19,228 bases of DNA. Origin: Roseivirga sp. UBA6061. Lineage in GTDB: Bacteria > Bacteroidota > Bacteroidia > Cytophagales > Cyclobacteriaceae. The position numbers were made by a program, and so were the translations under genes. The stretch is taken from assembly GCA_002427745.1 (NCBI GenBank), contig DIYF01000030.1, forward strand, positions 12,443-31,670, read 5' to 3'. This document shows, in pieces, positions 6,152 through 14,556 of this stretch. The first letter of the stretch is position 1. Each line of letters starts with the position of its first letter. The notes under the pieces are model-generated. The model was not told the DNA's origin and ran no database searches. It was given only the letters and a program-made list of their open reading frames with translations.

Positions 6152-8695
6152 TTGTCTTCAACCTTATCTCATAAAACCTTTCGCACCGGCCTGAGTCTGA
6201 CGATGCTTCTGGTGATAGCAGGCCTGTTTTTTTGTACCACGGGAGTCATTATCGGCAATGACTGGGTACTGCCCTGGCATACGGTTCCTACGCATATCAA
6301 AACACCGCTCTTTCTGGAATACTTCCGGGCAAACGGGCAGTCTTTTGGTATCAACCTCGATCAGGTGGTCACCTGGCAACATTACCAGACGGGCACTGCA
6401 TACGAGCAGATTCCCTGGCTGAACACAGTACTTTTCTGGGCGCTTTTTATTTGCCTTAGCGTAGTTTCTGTTACACTTACATACCTCAGCCGGTTTTGGT
6501 ACCTTCTCTGTACGGGATTTATGCTCTTTATCCTGATGCAACTGAAGATTGAGGAGCTTGGGTTTTTCTCTGAATACATCGCCTATGCACTTCTGTTGAT
6601 TTTTGGAGGTACTACCTACTTCTTTCAAAGCATTAAGCCACACCATTCGCTCTTTACCCGCACACTCTCCACAGTGCTGATATACGGAGCTTTCGCCCTG
6701 TCCATCAGACAGTTTTCCGAAGTAGTTGCCCCTGTCACGCTCAGTATGTCCTTCGGGCTCTATACACCCTTGTTGCTCGTTCTGTTATTCTTGTTTTTTG
6801 TCGGAGCCGATAATGTTTACAGCCTGTTCAGTATAGCCACACGAAATGCGCCTAATGGCAAAAACGGACTCATACACTTTATGAGTATCGGGCTTATCTA
6901 CATCATTGTGTTGGTTTTACTCTTTCTCAATAAGATCGGAGAAACTGATCTGGACCTCTTCCTTATTGACCCGTATCTGATACTGATTCTGGCCATAGTC
7001 AGTGGATACTACTGTATCAATGCCAAACTGGATGTAGTAGAGGAGGCTCTTCCCATTGAGCTTATAAAAAAGTGGCTCTACCCGGCCTTAGCCGGACTTT
7101 CACTGATACTGATCGGCTACGCGGAACTTTCCGGTAATGATTCATTGAGTGAGCTGTTGCAAATGACCATTCTGTTGACACAGCTTGGCGGAGCAGCTGT
7201 ATTTTATATCTATGCCTTCATCAACTTTGCTCCTTCCCTGCTTACCAATGAATCAGTCGAAGGGAGATTTTTTCGTGGTCAGCGGGCCCCTCTCCTGACC
7301 GGCAGGATACTTCACATTGTATTCATTGTGGGAGTTTTCTATTTCCTGGATAAGCAGCCCTACTTTCAGGCAAAAGCTGCCCGTTATAATGCTCTGGCCT
7401 CTATGAGTGAATCACTGGACAATGATGTACTGACCCGTGAATACTATAAGCAGGCACAGTTTTATGACTTCTATGGCTTCAAGCCCAACTATGCCCTGGC
7501 CATGAGTTTCAAAGCAGCCGATAACCGGGTGGAGGTAGTAAAAAAACTCGGAAATGCTCTGAAAAGGGATAAAGAGGGGAAGGCACGTGTGGCATTAGCC
7601 AACTTCTATTCTGATCAGAATCAGCTATTCAGCAAGTTGCTGGCACTGAAAGAAGACAAATCCGGGAACGGGAAAGTCAGGAACAACCTGGGCATGGCTT
7701 ACTATGAATTTCAGCACTACGACAGTGCCTTCATGGCATTCAATCGTGCCGATCTGTCTTCGGCCGTGACGGAAGCTAACCTGAGGGCTTTGGACTATTT
7801 CAGCCCCTTTACCGGAGAGGAGCAACTTCCTGAAACGAAGCATGAAGACCTCAGAATTCTGGCCAACATACAAGCCATCGCCAATAAACTCGACCTGCCC
7901 TTCGAAACCAATCTTGCACTGGCTGAGGACACCATACTGGTTCAGGAAGACTTGTTCTTCTTATACAACCAAAGCCTGAGGCCTTCAAATCCTGACTATG
8001 AAAGGGTAATTTCTGATATAGATTATTACCTGAGCTCTCCCCGGAACAATGACATCAGGGATTTCACCTTGCTGGGACGGGCTATTCAGCACTATCATCA
8101 TGGCAATGTCAACCAGGCCTTTAGAGATTTAAATCAACTCACAGCACTTTACAACAGCAACAGAGGCCAATACACCTACATGATGGGGCTTTGGGCAGCG
8201 CAACAGGGAGCCTTTGCAGACGCCCTTCAATACCTTGAGGACGCCCGGTCAGCAAACTTTGATAATACATCTGTCACTTTGCTGAAGGAACTGATCCGGA
8301 GTGGAGACCTGCCGACCGTACAGCACAGCACTGACTGGGATGAATCAGCTCTGGCCAATCTGGAGCAAAAAGAAAGAACCCGGGTCTTAAAAGAACTGGC
8401 CATGGCCAACAGTTTCAATACAGGCCTTACACTGAAAGTAATTGCCACGCTGAAAAAGGAGGGGCTGTCACCGCAGGAGCTGTATGAACTGTTAAGACAA
8501 GCAGTGTCTATTAACCGCTACGACCTGGAACTGACAAAGGCCTATGCTTTTCAGTCCATAGAGTCAGGCCTTACCGTTTTCGGCAGGACAGCACTCGCAG
8601 CCTTGAAAGACGTGGTAGAAGAGAAAGATTTGCAGGAGGCTTTAACTCAGTTTGAACAGAAAGCTGAAGCATGGCGTAACCAACCTCCACAATAG
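6152..8695 (+). CDS. Polytopic membrane protein with C-terminal TPR-like region, unknown function
   Basis: I do not recognise this 847-aa protein. The first 400 residues hold about eleven hydrophobic helices (approximately 14-35, 90-111, 115-131, 140-160, 172-188, 197-221, 240-261, 268-290, 308-325, 335-360 and 383-399). The remaining 440 or so residues are soluble and helical, with TPR-like pieces (NNLGMAYYEFQHYDSAFMAF near 510-530). With a cytoplasmic N-terminus, eleven helices would place the soluble part in the periplasm. The start is odd: a stop lies in frame at 6140-6142 and no ATG comes before residue 18, so TTG at 6152 is the likely start; ATG at 6203 would cut into the first helix and remove its basic flank. 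The gene is 33 nt behind gatC. A role in envelope assembly or a transporter-like function is guesswork. Confidence 0.75.
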   Translation: MSSTLSHKTFRTGLSLTMLLVIAGLFFCTTGVIIGNDWVLPWHTVPTHIKTPLFLEYFRANGQSFGINLDQVVTWQHYQTGTAYEQIPWLNTVLFWALFICLSVVSVTLTYLSRFWYLLCTGFMLFILMQLKIEELGFFSEYIAYALLLIFGGTTYFFQSIKPHHSLFTRTLSTVLIYGAFALSIRQFSEVVAPVTLSMSFGLYTPLLLVLLFLFFVGADNVYSLFSIATRNAPNGKNGLIHFMSIGLIYIIVLVLLFLNKIGETDLDLFLIDPYLILILAIVSGYYCINAKLDVVEEALPIELIKKWLYPALAGLSLILIGYAELSGNDSLSELLQMTILLTQLGGAAVFYIYAFINFAPSLLTNESVEGRFFRGQRAPLLTGRILHIVFIVGVFYFLDKQPYFQAKAARYNALASMSESLDNDVLTREYYKQAQFYDFYGFKPNYALAMSFKAADNRVEVVKKLGNALKRDKEGKARVALANFYSDQNQLFSKLLALKEDKSGNGKVRNNLGMAYYEFQHYDSAFMAFNRADLSSAVTEANLRALDYFSPFTGEEQLPETKHEDLRILANIQAIANKLDLPFETNLALAEDTILVQEDLFFLYNQSLRPSNPDYERVISDIDYYLSSPRNNDIRDFTLLGRAIQHYHHGNVNQAFRDLNQLTALYNSNRGQYTYMMGLWAAQQGAFADALQYLEDARSANFDNTSVTLLKELIRSGDLPTVQHSTDWDESALANLEQKERTRVLKELAMANSFNTGLTLKVIATLKKEGLSPQELYELLRQAVSINRYDLELTKAYAFQSIESGLTVFGRTALAALKDVVEEKDLQEALTQFEQKAEAWRNQPPQ

Positions 8696-8920
8696 GTTAA
8701 AAGACTGACGCCTTTCTGAGCCTTCAATCCGCGACCTTTTCCGCTTAAGGAATAAGTTTTGCCGCCAAATTCAGAATTCGTTCTTTTTACCGGAGGTTAA
8801 TACGGTTAAACATTTGATTGTACGGCAGCTAAAACAACCGACTGTCAAAACCGTTTAAACATTTGCTGAAATATTTAGTATTCTATTAAACTTTAGGCGA
8901 TTCACAATCGTCATACGCTT
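8696..8920 (+). promoter_or_regulatory. Upstream region of the ABC ATPase gene
   Basis: This 225-bp gap has no gene. It contains TAAACATTTG twice (8807-8816 and 8856-8865). The TTTG of the second copy (8862-8865) lies 21 nt before TAAACTTT (8887-8894), an imperfect -7 box, so a promoter starting near 8900 is plausible but weak. I see no firm terminator for the upstream membrane protein gene. Confidence 0.35.
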
Positions 8921-9652
8921 ATGAGCTCAATTATAAAAACAACGAACATCTCCAGAATATATCAAATGGGTAGCGAAACCATCCGCGCATTAAAAGGGGT
9001 GAGTATTGATATCCACCAGGGAGAATATGTTTCCTTTATGGGACCTTCCGGTTCCGGAAAATCTACCCTTATGAATATGATCGGTTGCCTGGATACTCCC
9101 TCGGGAGGTCAGTATGTATTGAATGGCAATGACGTAAGCGATATGACGGAGAATGAGCTGGCTGAAATTCGCAATAAGGAAATTGGCTTTGTATTTCAGA
9201 CGTTTAACCTCTTACCAAGGGCCAGTTCTCTGGAAAATGTGGCGCTTCCCCTGATCTATGCAGGTTATGGTAAAGCCGAGCGCGAGGAAAAAGCGCTGAA
9301 GGCACTGGAAGGAGTAGGCCTGGGAGACAGGGCTCATCACAAGCCCAATGAATTATCAGGTGGTCAGCGACAAAGAGTAGCGATTGCCAGGGCCCTGGTG
9401 AATGATCCCTCCATTATTCTGGCAGATGAGCCTACAGGAAACCTCGATTCCAAAACTTCTTACGATATTATGGATCTGTTTGCCGATCTGCACGACAAAG
9501 GCAATACCATCATTATGGTAACACACGAAGATGATATCGCTCACTATTCGCACAGGATCGTAAGGCTCAGAGATGGTTTGATCGAAACGGATGTGAAGAA
9601 CGAGAATCCAACCCGGGGCAATCCTTATAAATTAGAACAAGAAGAAGCGTAA
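8921..9652 (+). CDS. ABC transporter ATP-binding protein, MacB/LolD type
   Basis: This is a 243-aa cytoplasmic ATPase of the MacB/LolD/FtsE-like group, which powers lipoprotein release, macrolide or peptide export, or mechanotransmission through a FtsX-fold permease. All motifs are intact: Walker [10 protein letters not shown] (41-49), Q-loop glutamine 93 in [10 protein letters not shown], signature LSGGQ (145-149), Walker B IILADEP with Glu170, and the switch His202. The 'DTPSGG' segment after Walker A and the '[10 protein letters not shown]' block are typical of this subgroup. No permease gene adjoins it, so the partner must be elsewhere. It is followed after 5 nt by the cobalamin adenosyltransferase gene, which suggests one transcript without implying a shared function. 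The ATG start is without a Shine-Dalgarno sequence. Confidence 0.92.
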   Translation: MSSIIKTTNISRIYQMGSETIRALKGVSIDIHQGEYVSFMGPSGSGKSTLMNMIGCLDTPSGGQYVLNGNDVSDMTENELAEIRNKEIGFVFQTFNLLPRASSLENVALPLIYAGYGKAEREEKALKALEGVGLGDRAHHKPNELSGGQRQRVAIARALVNDPSIILADEPTGNLDSKTSYDIMDLFADLHDKGNTIIMVTHEDDIAHYSHRIVRLRDGLIETDVKNENPTRGNPYKLEQEEA

Positions 9653-9657
9653 AAAGC

Positions 9658-10206
9658 GTGAAGATATATACTAAAACAGGAGATTCAGGCACCACCTCTT
9701 TATTGGGTGGTGCTCGTGTTTCCAAGGCACATATTCGTATCGAAGCCTATGGCACCGTTGACGAACTGAACTCCTACGTTGGACTACTGAGAGATCAGGA
9801 GGTCAATTCAGAGAGAAAGGACTTTCTCAAAGAAATTCAGGACCGGCTCTTCACCCTGGGAGCTGAACTTGCCACCGAACCCGGTAAAGACAAGGTAGTA
9901 AAGCCGAGTATGTTTGAGTCTGACATCGAAGTGCTGGAAAAAGCCATGGACGAGATGGATGAGAGTCTGGAACCCTTGAAAAACTTTGTACTCCCCGGAG
10001 GACATCAGGCTGTTTCATTTGCCCACCTGGCTCGCTGTGTTTGTCGCAGGGCAGAACGCATCGCCATTGCCCTGAACGACCAGGAACCGGTAGATGCGCT
10101 ATCTGTCAAGTACCTCAACAGGCTCTCGGATTACCTCTTTATTCTGGGAAGAAAAATGGCCGCTGAGTTGGGGGTTGAAGAGGTAAAATGGCAACCCAGG
10201 GGATAA
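9658..10206 (+). CDS. Cob(I)alamin adenosyltransferase, PduO/MMAB type
   Basis: This enzyme transfers the adenosyl group of ATP to cob(I)alamin and so makes coenzyme B12, used for example by methylmalonyl-CoA mutase. The 182-aa product fits the family length. It carries the N-terminal ATP-binding block KIYTKTGDSGTTSLLGG (residues 2-18), the GGHQAVSFAHLARCVCRRAER block (about 114-134) with the conserved arginines, and the C-terminal YLNRLSDYLFILGR helix. The start is GTG at 9658, since the conserved KIYTKTGD begins at residue 2 and no ATG is available. It lies 5 nt behind the ABC ATPase. No other B12 gene is present nearby, as is common for this housekeeping form. Confidence 0.95.
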   Translation: MKIYTKTGDSGTTSLLGGARVSKAHIRIEAYGTVDELNSYVGLLRDQEVNSERKDFLKEIQDRLFTLGAELATEPGKDKVVKPSMFESDIEVLEKAMDEMDESLEPLKNFVLPGGHQAVSFAHLARCVCRRAERIAIALNDQEPVDALSVKYLNRLSDYLFILGRKMAAELGVEEVKWQPRG

Positions 10207-10459
10207 TTTTCTATGGGTCAAACAGGGCATTTCCTGAGTTTTCAGAATTCTGCTCAAAAAGCCCAACACCTTGCAATCGATTGAAATTCAGAATTTCATA
10301 AAACATCCTTCTAAAACAGACCTGGTTTAGGATTTTTTCTTTGGCTTTGACAGTTTGCACGACATCAGATTGAAACCTTTCAACCTGGTGCAAACGTTTG
10401 AAATGGTAAGGGTTTTGAGTAACTTGCGCGCCCTTTCCCACCTATAAAACATTCCGATT
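10207..10459 (+). promoter_or_regulatory. Upstream region of ilvE with candidate promoter
   Basis: I support no gene in these 253 bp. A candidate promoter is TTTG (10397-10400), exactly 19 nt, then TAACTTGC (10420-10427), which matches six of eight consensus positions. It would start transcription near 10434, about 26 nt before ilvE. The rest is featureless to my reading. Confidence 0.4.
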
Positions 10460-11524
10460 ATGATAGATACTGTAGCGATAGAAGTTCAAAAGGTAGCCCA
10501 ATCGAGGATCTCAGAATTAGACGAGAATAATATTCCTTTTGCCAGGATATATTCTGACCATATGTTCATTGCCGATTACTATGACGGTGCCTGGCAGGAC
10601 CTGAGAATTGTTCCTTACGAAAGCTTACCTATGAGCCCGGCCAACATGGCCATTCACTACGGTGTTTCCATTTTCGAAGGTATGAAAGCGCACAAGAGTG
10701 CTGATGGTGAGGTGATATTATTCAGACCTGAACGCAATGCACAGCGCCTGAATATTTCCGCTGAGAGAATGTGCATCCCTGAGATTCCTGAGGAATTGTT
10801 TATGCAGGCACTTACAGACCTTGTAGGGCTCGACAGTCAATGGGTGCCTTCCCAGCCTAATACTTCACTCTACATTCGTCCGGTAGTTTTTGCTACGGAT
10901 GAATACATCGGTATCAAGACACCGGAGCGTTTCCGTTTTATGATCATCACCTGCCCTGTAGGTGCATACTATTCAGCTCCGGTTAAGGTGAAGATTGAAA
11001 CCAATTTTGTGAGAGCGGTTGAGGGTGGAACAGGTTATGCCAAGACTGCCGGTAACTACGCTGCTTCTCTGTATCCTGCCAAGCTGGCAAAGGAACAAGG
11101 TTTTGATCAGCTGATCTGGACAGATGGTAAGACACACGAATACATCGAAGAGTCGGGTACCATGAATGTCATGTTCATCATTGACGATGTATTGATCACT
11201 GCCCCTACCAGCGGCACTATTCTGAATGGTATTACCAGAGACAGCGTGCTGACCCTGGCCAAAGAATGGGGTGTGACGGTGGATGAAAGACCGGTACGTG
11301 TTGACGAGATCGTAGAAGCTGCCAGACAAAACAGAATCCAGGAAGCCTTTGGTGTCGGTACAGCGGCTACCATCGCCCAGATATCAGCTATAGGTTTTGA
11401 AGACGATATCTTTGAACTGGCCGATGTAAGCTCTCGTAAATTCTCACATCGTGTACTCCAGACCCTGGATGAAATTAAGACCGGAAAAGTGGACGATAAA
11501 TTTGGGTGGACACTTAAAGTTTAA
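10460..11524 (+). CDS. ilvE: Branched-chain amino acid aminotransferase
   Basis: This PLP enzyme catalyses the last step of leucine, isoleucine and valine synthesis (and the first of their breakdown), exchanging amino groups between the 2-oxo acids and glutamate. At 354 aa it matches the longer class II (BCAT2-like) fold rather than the ~310-aa E. coli form. The catalytic lysine is K195 in GYAKTAGNYAAS. Other family blocks are IHYGVSIFEGMKA (66-78), SLYIRPVVFATDEYIG (136-151), and the phosphate-binding TILNGITRDSVL and GVGTAATIAQI near the C-terminus. It stands alone, without other ilv or leu genes. Confidence 0.95.
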   Translation: MIDTVAIEVQKVAQSRISELDENNIPFARIYSDHMFIADYYDGAWQDLRIVPYESLPMSPANMAIHYGVSIFEGMKAHKSADGEVILFRPERNAQRLNISAERMCIPEIPEELFMQALTDLVGLDSQWVPSQPNTSLYIRPVVFATDEYIGIKTPERFRFMIITCPVGAYYSAPVKVKIETNFVRAVEGGTGYAKTAGNYAASLYPAKLAKEQGFDQLIWTDGKTHEYIEESGTMNVMFIIDDVLITAPTSGTILNGITRDSVLTLAKEWGVTVDERPVRVDEIVEAARQNRIQEAFGVGTAATIAQISAIGFEDDIFELADVSSRKFSHRVLQTLDEIKTGKVDDKFGWTLKV

Positions 11525-11562
11525 CCAAACTTAACATTCTTTTTTACGTTCTTGCAGGGCAT

Positions 11563-12066
11563 ATGAAGGTCCGTTTTATCTTCCTGCTGGCAGCGTTTTC
11601 AATGATTATGGCATCTGCCGATGCCCAGGTCTATCTCACGCTGAGAAAAAAAGGTTCTACCCGGAAATACCAGTATTTCAGAGGGAACAAGATCACCTAT
11701 AAAATGAAGGGCTATGATCAGTTCTTTACAGACAGGATCACCGACTTTGCAGACAGCACTATCATTCTTGAAAACAACATCATTCTCATAGATCAGCTTC
11801 ATGAAGTTGATATAAGAAACGCTTCAAGCAACAGACCCGCTATCTGGAATGCCGCAGAAACTGCCCTGCCTACCATAGGCGTGGGACTTCTCGCGCTCGA
11901 TATTTTCAATCACAGTGTCATTGATGGCAACGACTTTTCTCTGGACAGAGGAGTCACCACCACTTCAGGTGTACTGGTTACCACAGGTTATGCGCTACGG
12001 ATCATGCGCAGGAAAATCATCAGATTACATAAGCCGAAATTTGAAGCATATATCGTGGGCTTATAG
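11563..12066 (+). CDS. Small secreted protein of unknown function
   Basis: This 167-aa protein begins with a clear signal peptide (MKVRFIFLLAAFSMIMASADA, cleavage likely before Gln22-Val). The mature part is basic, with a KKGSTRKYQYFRG segment, followed by a stretch 'DFADSTIILENNIILIDQLHEVDI' that reads like a beta-rich module. Two weakly hydrophobic segments follow (about 105-120 and 135-150) and then a basic tail. I do not recognise the family. It lies 38 nt behind ilvE, so it may share its transcript, and just upstream of prfB. The export signal is the only firm statement. Confidence 0.75.
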   Translation: MKVRFIFLLAAFSMIMASADAQVYLTLRKKGSTRKYQYFRGNKITYKMKGYDQFFTDRITDFADSTIILENNIILIDQLHEVDIRNASSNRPAIWNAAETALPTIGVGLLALDIFNHSVIDGNDFSLDRGVTTTSGVLVTTGYALRIMRRKIIRLHKPKFEAYIVGL

Positions 12067-12077
12067 CGCTCAAAAGC

Positions 12078-12108
12078 TTGAAAAATCCAGGGCCTTTTAC
12101 CACCTTTG
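12078..12108 (+). promoter_or_regulatory. Candidate promoter of prfB
   Basis: TTG at 12078-12080 is followed by 20 nt and then CACCTTTG (12101-12108), which matches TAnnTTTG at seven of eight positions. Transcription would start near 12115 with a leader of about 14 nt. Confidence 0.4.
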
Positions 12109-12128
12109 CTGCTTCAAAAATTTGAACT

Positions 12129-13206
12129 ATGACTTCAGACCAACTGAAAGATTTAAAGGCACGCGTTTCTGCCTTGAGGGGGTATCTTTGACTACGATAT
12201 CAAGAAAAGAGAAGTAGAAGAAGAAGAAGCGGTTACCGTCCAGCCCGACTTCTGGAATGACCCCAAAGAAGCTGAGAAATTCCTGAAAGGCATCAGGAAT
12301 AAGAAAGTCTGGACAGACAGTTTCGAAAAAGTAAACACGGCCCTCGGAGATGTGGAAACCCTGCAGGAGTTTCGCGAAATGGATGAGGTGAGCGATGAGG
12401 AAGTAGAAGCTGAATATCAGAAAGCCCTTGTCATACTGGAAGAGATTGAGTTCAAGAAGATGCTCAGTGGTGAAGAAGACCAGCTGAATGCCATGATTGA
12501 AATCAACCCTGGAGCAGGCGGAACAGAAAGTAATGACTGGGCCGAAATTCTGTACCGCATGTATGTTATGTGGGGTGAAGGCAAAGGTTTCAAGGTAAAA
12601 CAAGTCAACTACCAGCCCGGTGAAGTAGCAGGTATAAAATCAGCTACCATAGAGTTTGAGGGCGAATTTGCCTACGGACAGCTCAAATCAGAAACCGGAG
12701 TACACAGACTGGTACGTATTTCTCCCTTCGACTCTGGCGGCAGAAGGCACACTTCATTTGCCTCAGTATTTGCCTATCCGGTAGTGGATGACACGATTGA
12801 TGTTCATATCAATCCGGCAGACATCAGCTGGGACACTTTCCGTTCCGGTGGTGCTGGTGGACAGAATGTAAACAAGGTGGAGACCGGTGTAAGGCTGAAG
12901 CACGCCCCCAGTGGGATCATTATCGAAAACACGGAATCGAGATCGCAGCTGGGTAATAAGGAAAAGGCCATGGCCATGCTGAAATCCCGGCTCTATCAGA
13001 TGGAAGTGGATAAGCGCAATGCCGAAAGAGATAAGGTAGAAGGTGATAAAATGCGCGTGGATTTCGGGTCACAAATCCGAAACTATGTGCTACACCCCTA
13101 CAAGCTGATTAAGGATAATCGTACCAGCGTGGAACGGACTGATGTCCAAAATGTGTTGGACGGAGACCTTGATGATTTTATAAAAGCATACTTAATGCAG
13201 CAATAA
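12129..13206 (+). CDS. prfB: Peptide chain release factor 2, expressed by +1 programmed frameshift
   Basis: RF2 ends translation at UGA and UAA. The frame opened by ATG at 12129 reaches an in-frame TGA at codon 21 (12189-12191). The rest of RF2 continues in the +1 frame from GAC at 12190, so the coding parts are 12129-12188 and 12190-13206, giving 358 aa. The junction AGGGGGTATCTTTGAC (12177-12192) is the classic site: a Shine-Dalgarno-like AGGGGG, slippery CTT, and a weak TGA-C stop, as in E. coli. This makes RF2 autoregulate: low RF2 favours the shift. The codon-recognition motif SPF is at about residues 198-200 and the catalytic GGQ at 243-245, in the context RSGGAGGQNVNKV. Start-to-stop length and motif spacing fit RF2, so this is not a pseudogene or sequencing error. 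A rho-independent terminator follows at once. Confidence 0.96.
12177..12192 (+). promoter_or_regulatory. prfB +1 programmed frameshift signal
   Basis: AGGGGG (12177-12182), then TAT, the slippery codon CTT (12186-12188) and TGA with C after it (12189-12192). The spacing of three bases between the Shine-Dalgarno-like element and the slippery codon is that of the E. coli site. Without a shift the product is a 20-residue peptide. Confidence 0.95.
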
Positions 13207-13210
13207 ATCG

Positions 13211-13236
13211 AAATGGGGCCCTGAGCCCCATTTTTT
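13211..13236 (+). terminator. Rho-independent terminator behind prfB
   Basis: A perfect 9-bp stem (aaatggggc 13211-13219 with gccccattt 13225-13233, loop cctga) is followed by a T-run to 13236. It begins 4 nt after the prfB stop. It overlaps the longer reading of the next gene (TTG at 13235), which is one reason to prefer the ATG at 13250. Confidence 0.85.
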
Positions 13237-13249
13237 GATTAAAGACTAT

Positions 13250-14437
13250 ATGGCAAAACAAAAGATCTATACATTCCAGTTCGGGCTGCTCTGCTTTAGT
13301 TCATTTCTGTTCTTCAGCAGCTTCAACATGATCGTTCCGGACTTATACGATTATCTCACTTCTTTTGGTGGTGGAGAGTATAAGGGCTATGTAATTTCTT
13401 TGTTTACCATTACAGCAGGCCTGTCCCGTCCCTTTAGCGGCAAGCTCTCCGATACCATAGGCCGGGTACCGGTCATGATCATCGGAGCCGGTGTTTGCTT
13501 TGTCATGGGTTTCCTTTACCCCATGCTGGGTAGCGTATGGGCATTCCTGCTGCTGAGGTTATTTCACGGCTTTTCTACCGGCTTTAAACCTACCGGAACA
13601 GCCGCTTATATAGCGGATATCGTACCTCCGGACAGAAGAGGAGAAGCCATGGGATACTCCGGCTTTTTCGGAAGTCTGGGCATGGCAGCCGGCCCGGGAA
13701 TAGGCCCCAGAATCACTGCTGCTTATGGTATTGACACCATGTTTTATACCTCCTCTATCGTAGCGCTGCTGTCCGTGGTCATTCTTATCGGGATGAAGGA
13801 AACCCTGACAGATAAAGTAAAGTTCAGACCTTCATTGCTGAAAGTGCGAAAGAGTGAGATACTGGAGCCTCGGGTTTTCAACCCCTCCCTCTTATTTCTG
13901 CTGACCTCATTCTCCTTTGGTGCCGCACTTACCATTATGCCGGACCTCGCAGTAGAAGTAGGTTACGAAGAAAAAGACAAGGGTATCTTCTTCACTATTT
14001 TCGTGTTTGCCTCACTGGCAGCCCGTATACTGGCAGGTAAAACATCAGATAAATATGGCAGAGTGATTGTGCTGAAATATGCCGCCATTGCCATTGTGAT
14101 TGCTGATTTGATGGTGGCTTATACACATACCCAGGGTATGTTTGTGGCCAGCTCCATTGCCTTCGGACTGGCTGTAGGCATGAACACCCCTACCATTTAC
14201 GCATGGACCATCGACCTTAGCCTGGAGCATGCCCGGGGAAAGGGACTTGCCACCATGTATATTGCTCTCGAAATAGGCATTGGTCTGGGAGCCTTTATAT
14301 CCGGCTATATTTACAGCAACGAGATAGAGAATATCCAGACGGCCTTTATCGTGAATGCAGCAATGGCCGCCTTCGCCTTCATTTTTCTAAATTTTGGCTT
14401 AACTTGGATGCGCGGTTTCATAAAAGAACCGGCCTGA
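13250..14437 (+). CDS. Major facilitator superfamily transporter
   Basis: This 395-aa inner-membrane protein has the twelve-helix MFS layout. The loop 2-3 signature GKLSDTIGR lies at about 64-72 and its pseudo-repeat GKTSDKYGR in loop 8-9 at about 263-271. A PDRRGEAMG block follows helix 4, as in drug-efflux members. The substrate cannot be told; the sequence resembles drug- or sugar-type MFS carriers. I chose ATG at 13250 (MAKQKIYTF) rather than TTG at 13235 because the latter lies in the prfB terminator and adds only five residues. The start is 14 nt behind the terminator T-run, so any promoter of its own must overlap the end of prfB, or it relies on read-through. Confidence 0.9.
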   Translation: MAKQKIYTFQFGLLCFSSFLFFSSFNMIVPDLYDYLTSFGGGEYKGYVISLFTITAGLSRPFSGKLSDTIGRVPVMIIGAGVCFVMGFLYPMLGSVWAFLLLRLFHGFSTGFKPTGTAAYIADIVPPDRRGEAMGYSGFFGSLGMAAGPGIGPRITAAYGIDTMFYTSSIVALLSVVILIGMKETLTDKVKFRPSLLKVRKSEILEPRVFNPSLLFLLTSFSFGAALTIMPDLAVEVGYEEKDKGIFFTIFVFASLAARILAGKTSDKYGRVIVLKYAAIAIVIADLMVAYTHTQGMFVASSIAFGLAVGMNTPTIYAWTIDLSLEHARGKGLATMYIALEIGIGLGAFISGYIYSNEIENIQTAFIVNAAMAAFAFIFLNFGLTWMRGFIKEPA

Positions 14438-14556
14438 TTTTTTTAATCTGCCTTCGCAACTGCTCTCAACTAACTGAAAAGTTATCGTCAGCTTTTCCGG
14501 GATTTGCCGGAAGACACAGATTCAGGGCCCGACTCTGAAGTTTAAGAATAATTACT
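14438..14556. other. Intergenic region between the MFS and YhhN-family genes
   Basis: These 119 bp hold a T-run (about 14439-14446) just after the MFS stop and small hairpins such as ttccgg-gatttg-ccggaa (14495-14512), without a following T-tract. I see no firm promoter or terminator. Confidence 0.4.

Noticed and set aside
6164..6646. Minus-strand frame of 160 codons under the 847-aa protein
   Set aside because: It has no recognisable motif and the opposite strand holds an uninterrupted run of TM helices.
10211..10441. Minus-strand 76-codon frame between the adenosyltransferase and ilvE
   Set aside because: No family, no promoter and no conserved-looking composition; the gap reads better as ilvE upstream region.
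11915..12217. Plus-strand 100-codon frame between the secreted protein and prfB
   Set aside because: It overlaps both genes in another frame and has no domain.
12127..12603. Minus-strand frame opposite prfB
   Set aside because: It is a shadow of prfB, whose SPF and GGQ motifs fix the coding strand.
12129..13206. prfB as a frameshifted pseudogene or assembly error
   Set aside because: The break falls precisely on AGGGGG-TAT-CTT-TGA-C, the known programmed frameshift site, and the protein is complete across the shift.
13235..13249. TTG start of the MFS gene
   Set aside because: It lies in the prfB terminator; ATG at 13250 is 15 nt on and gives a normal N-terminus.
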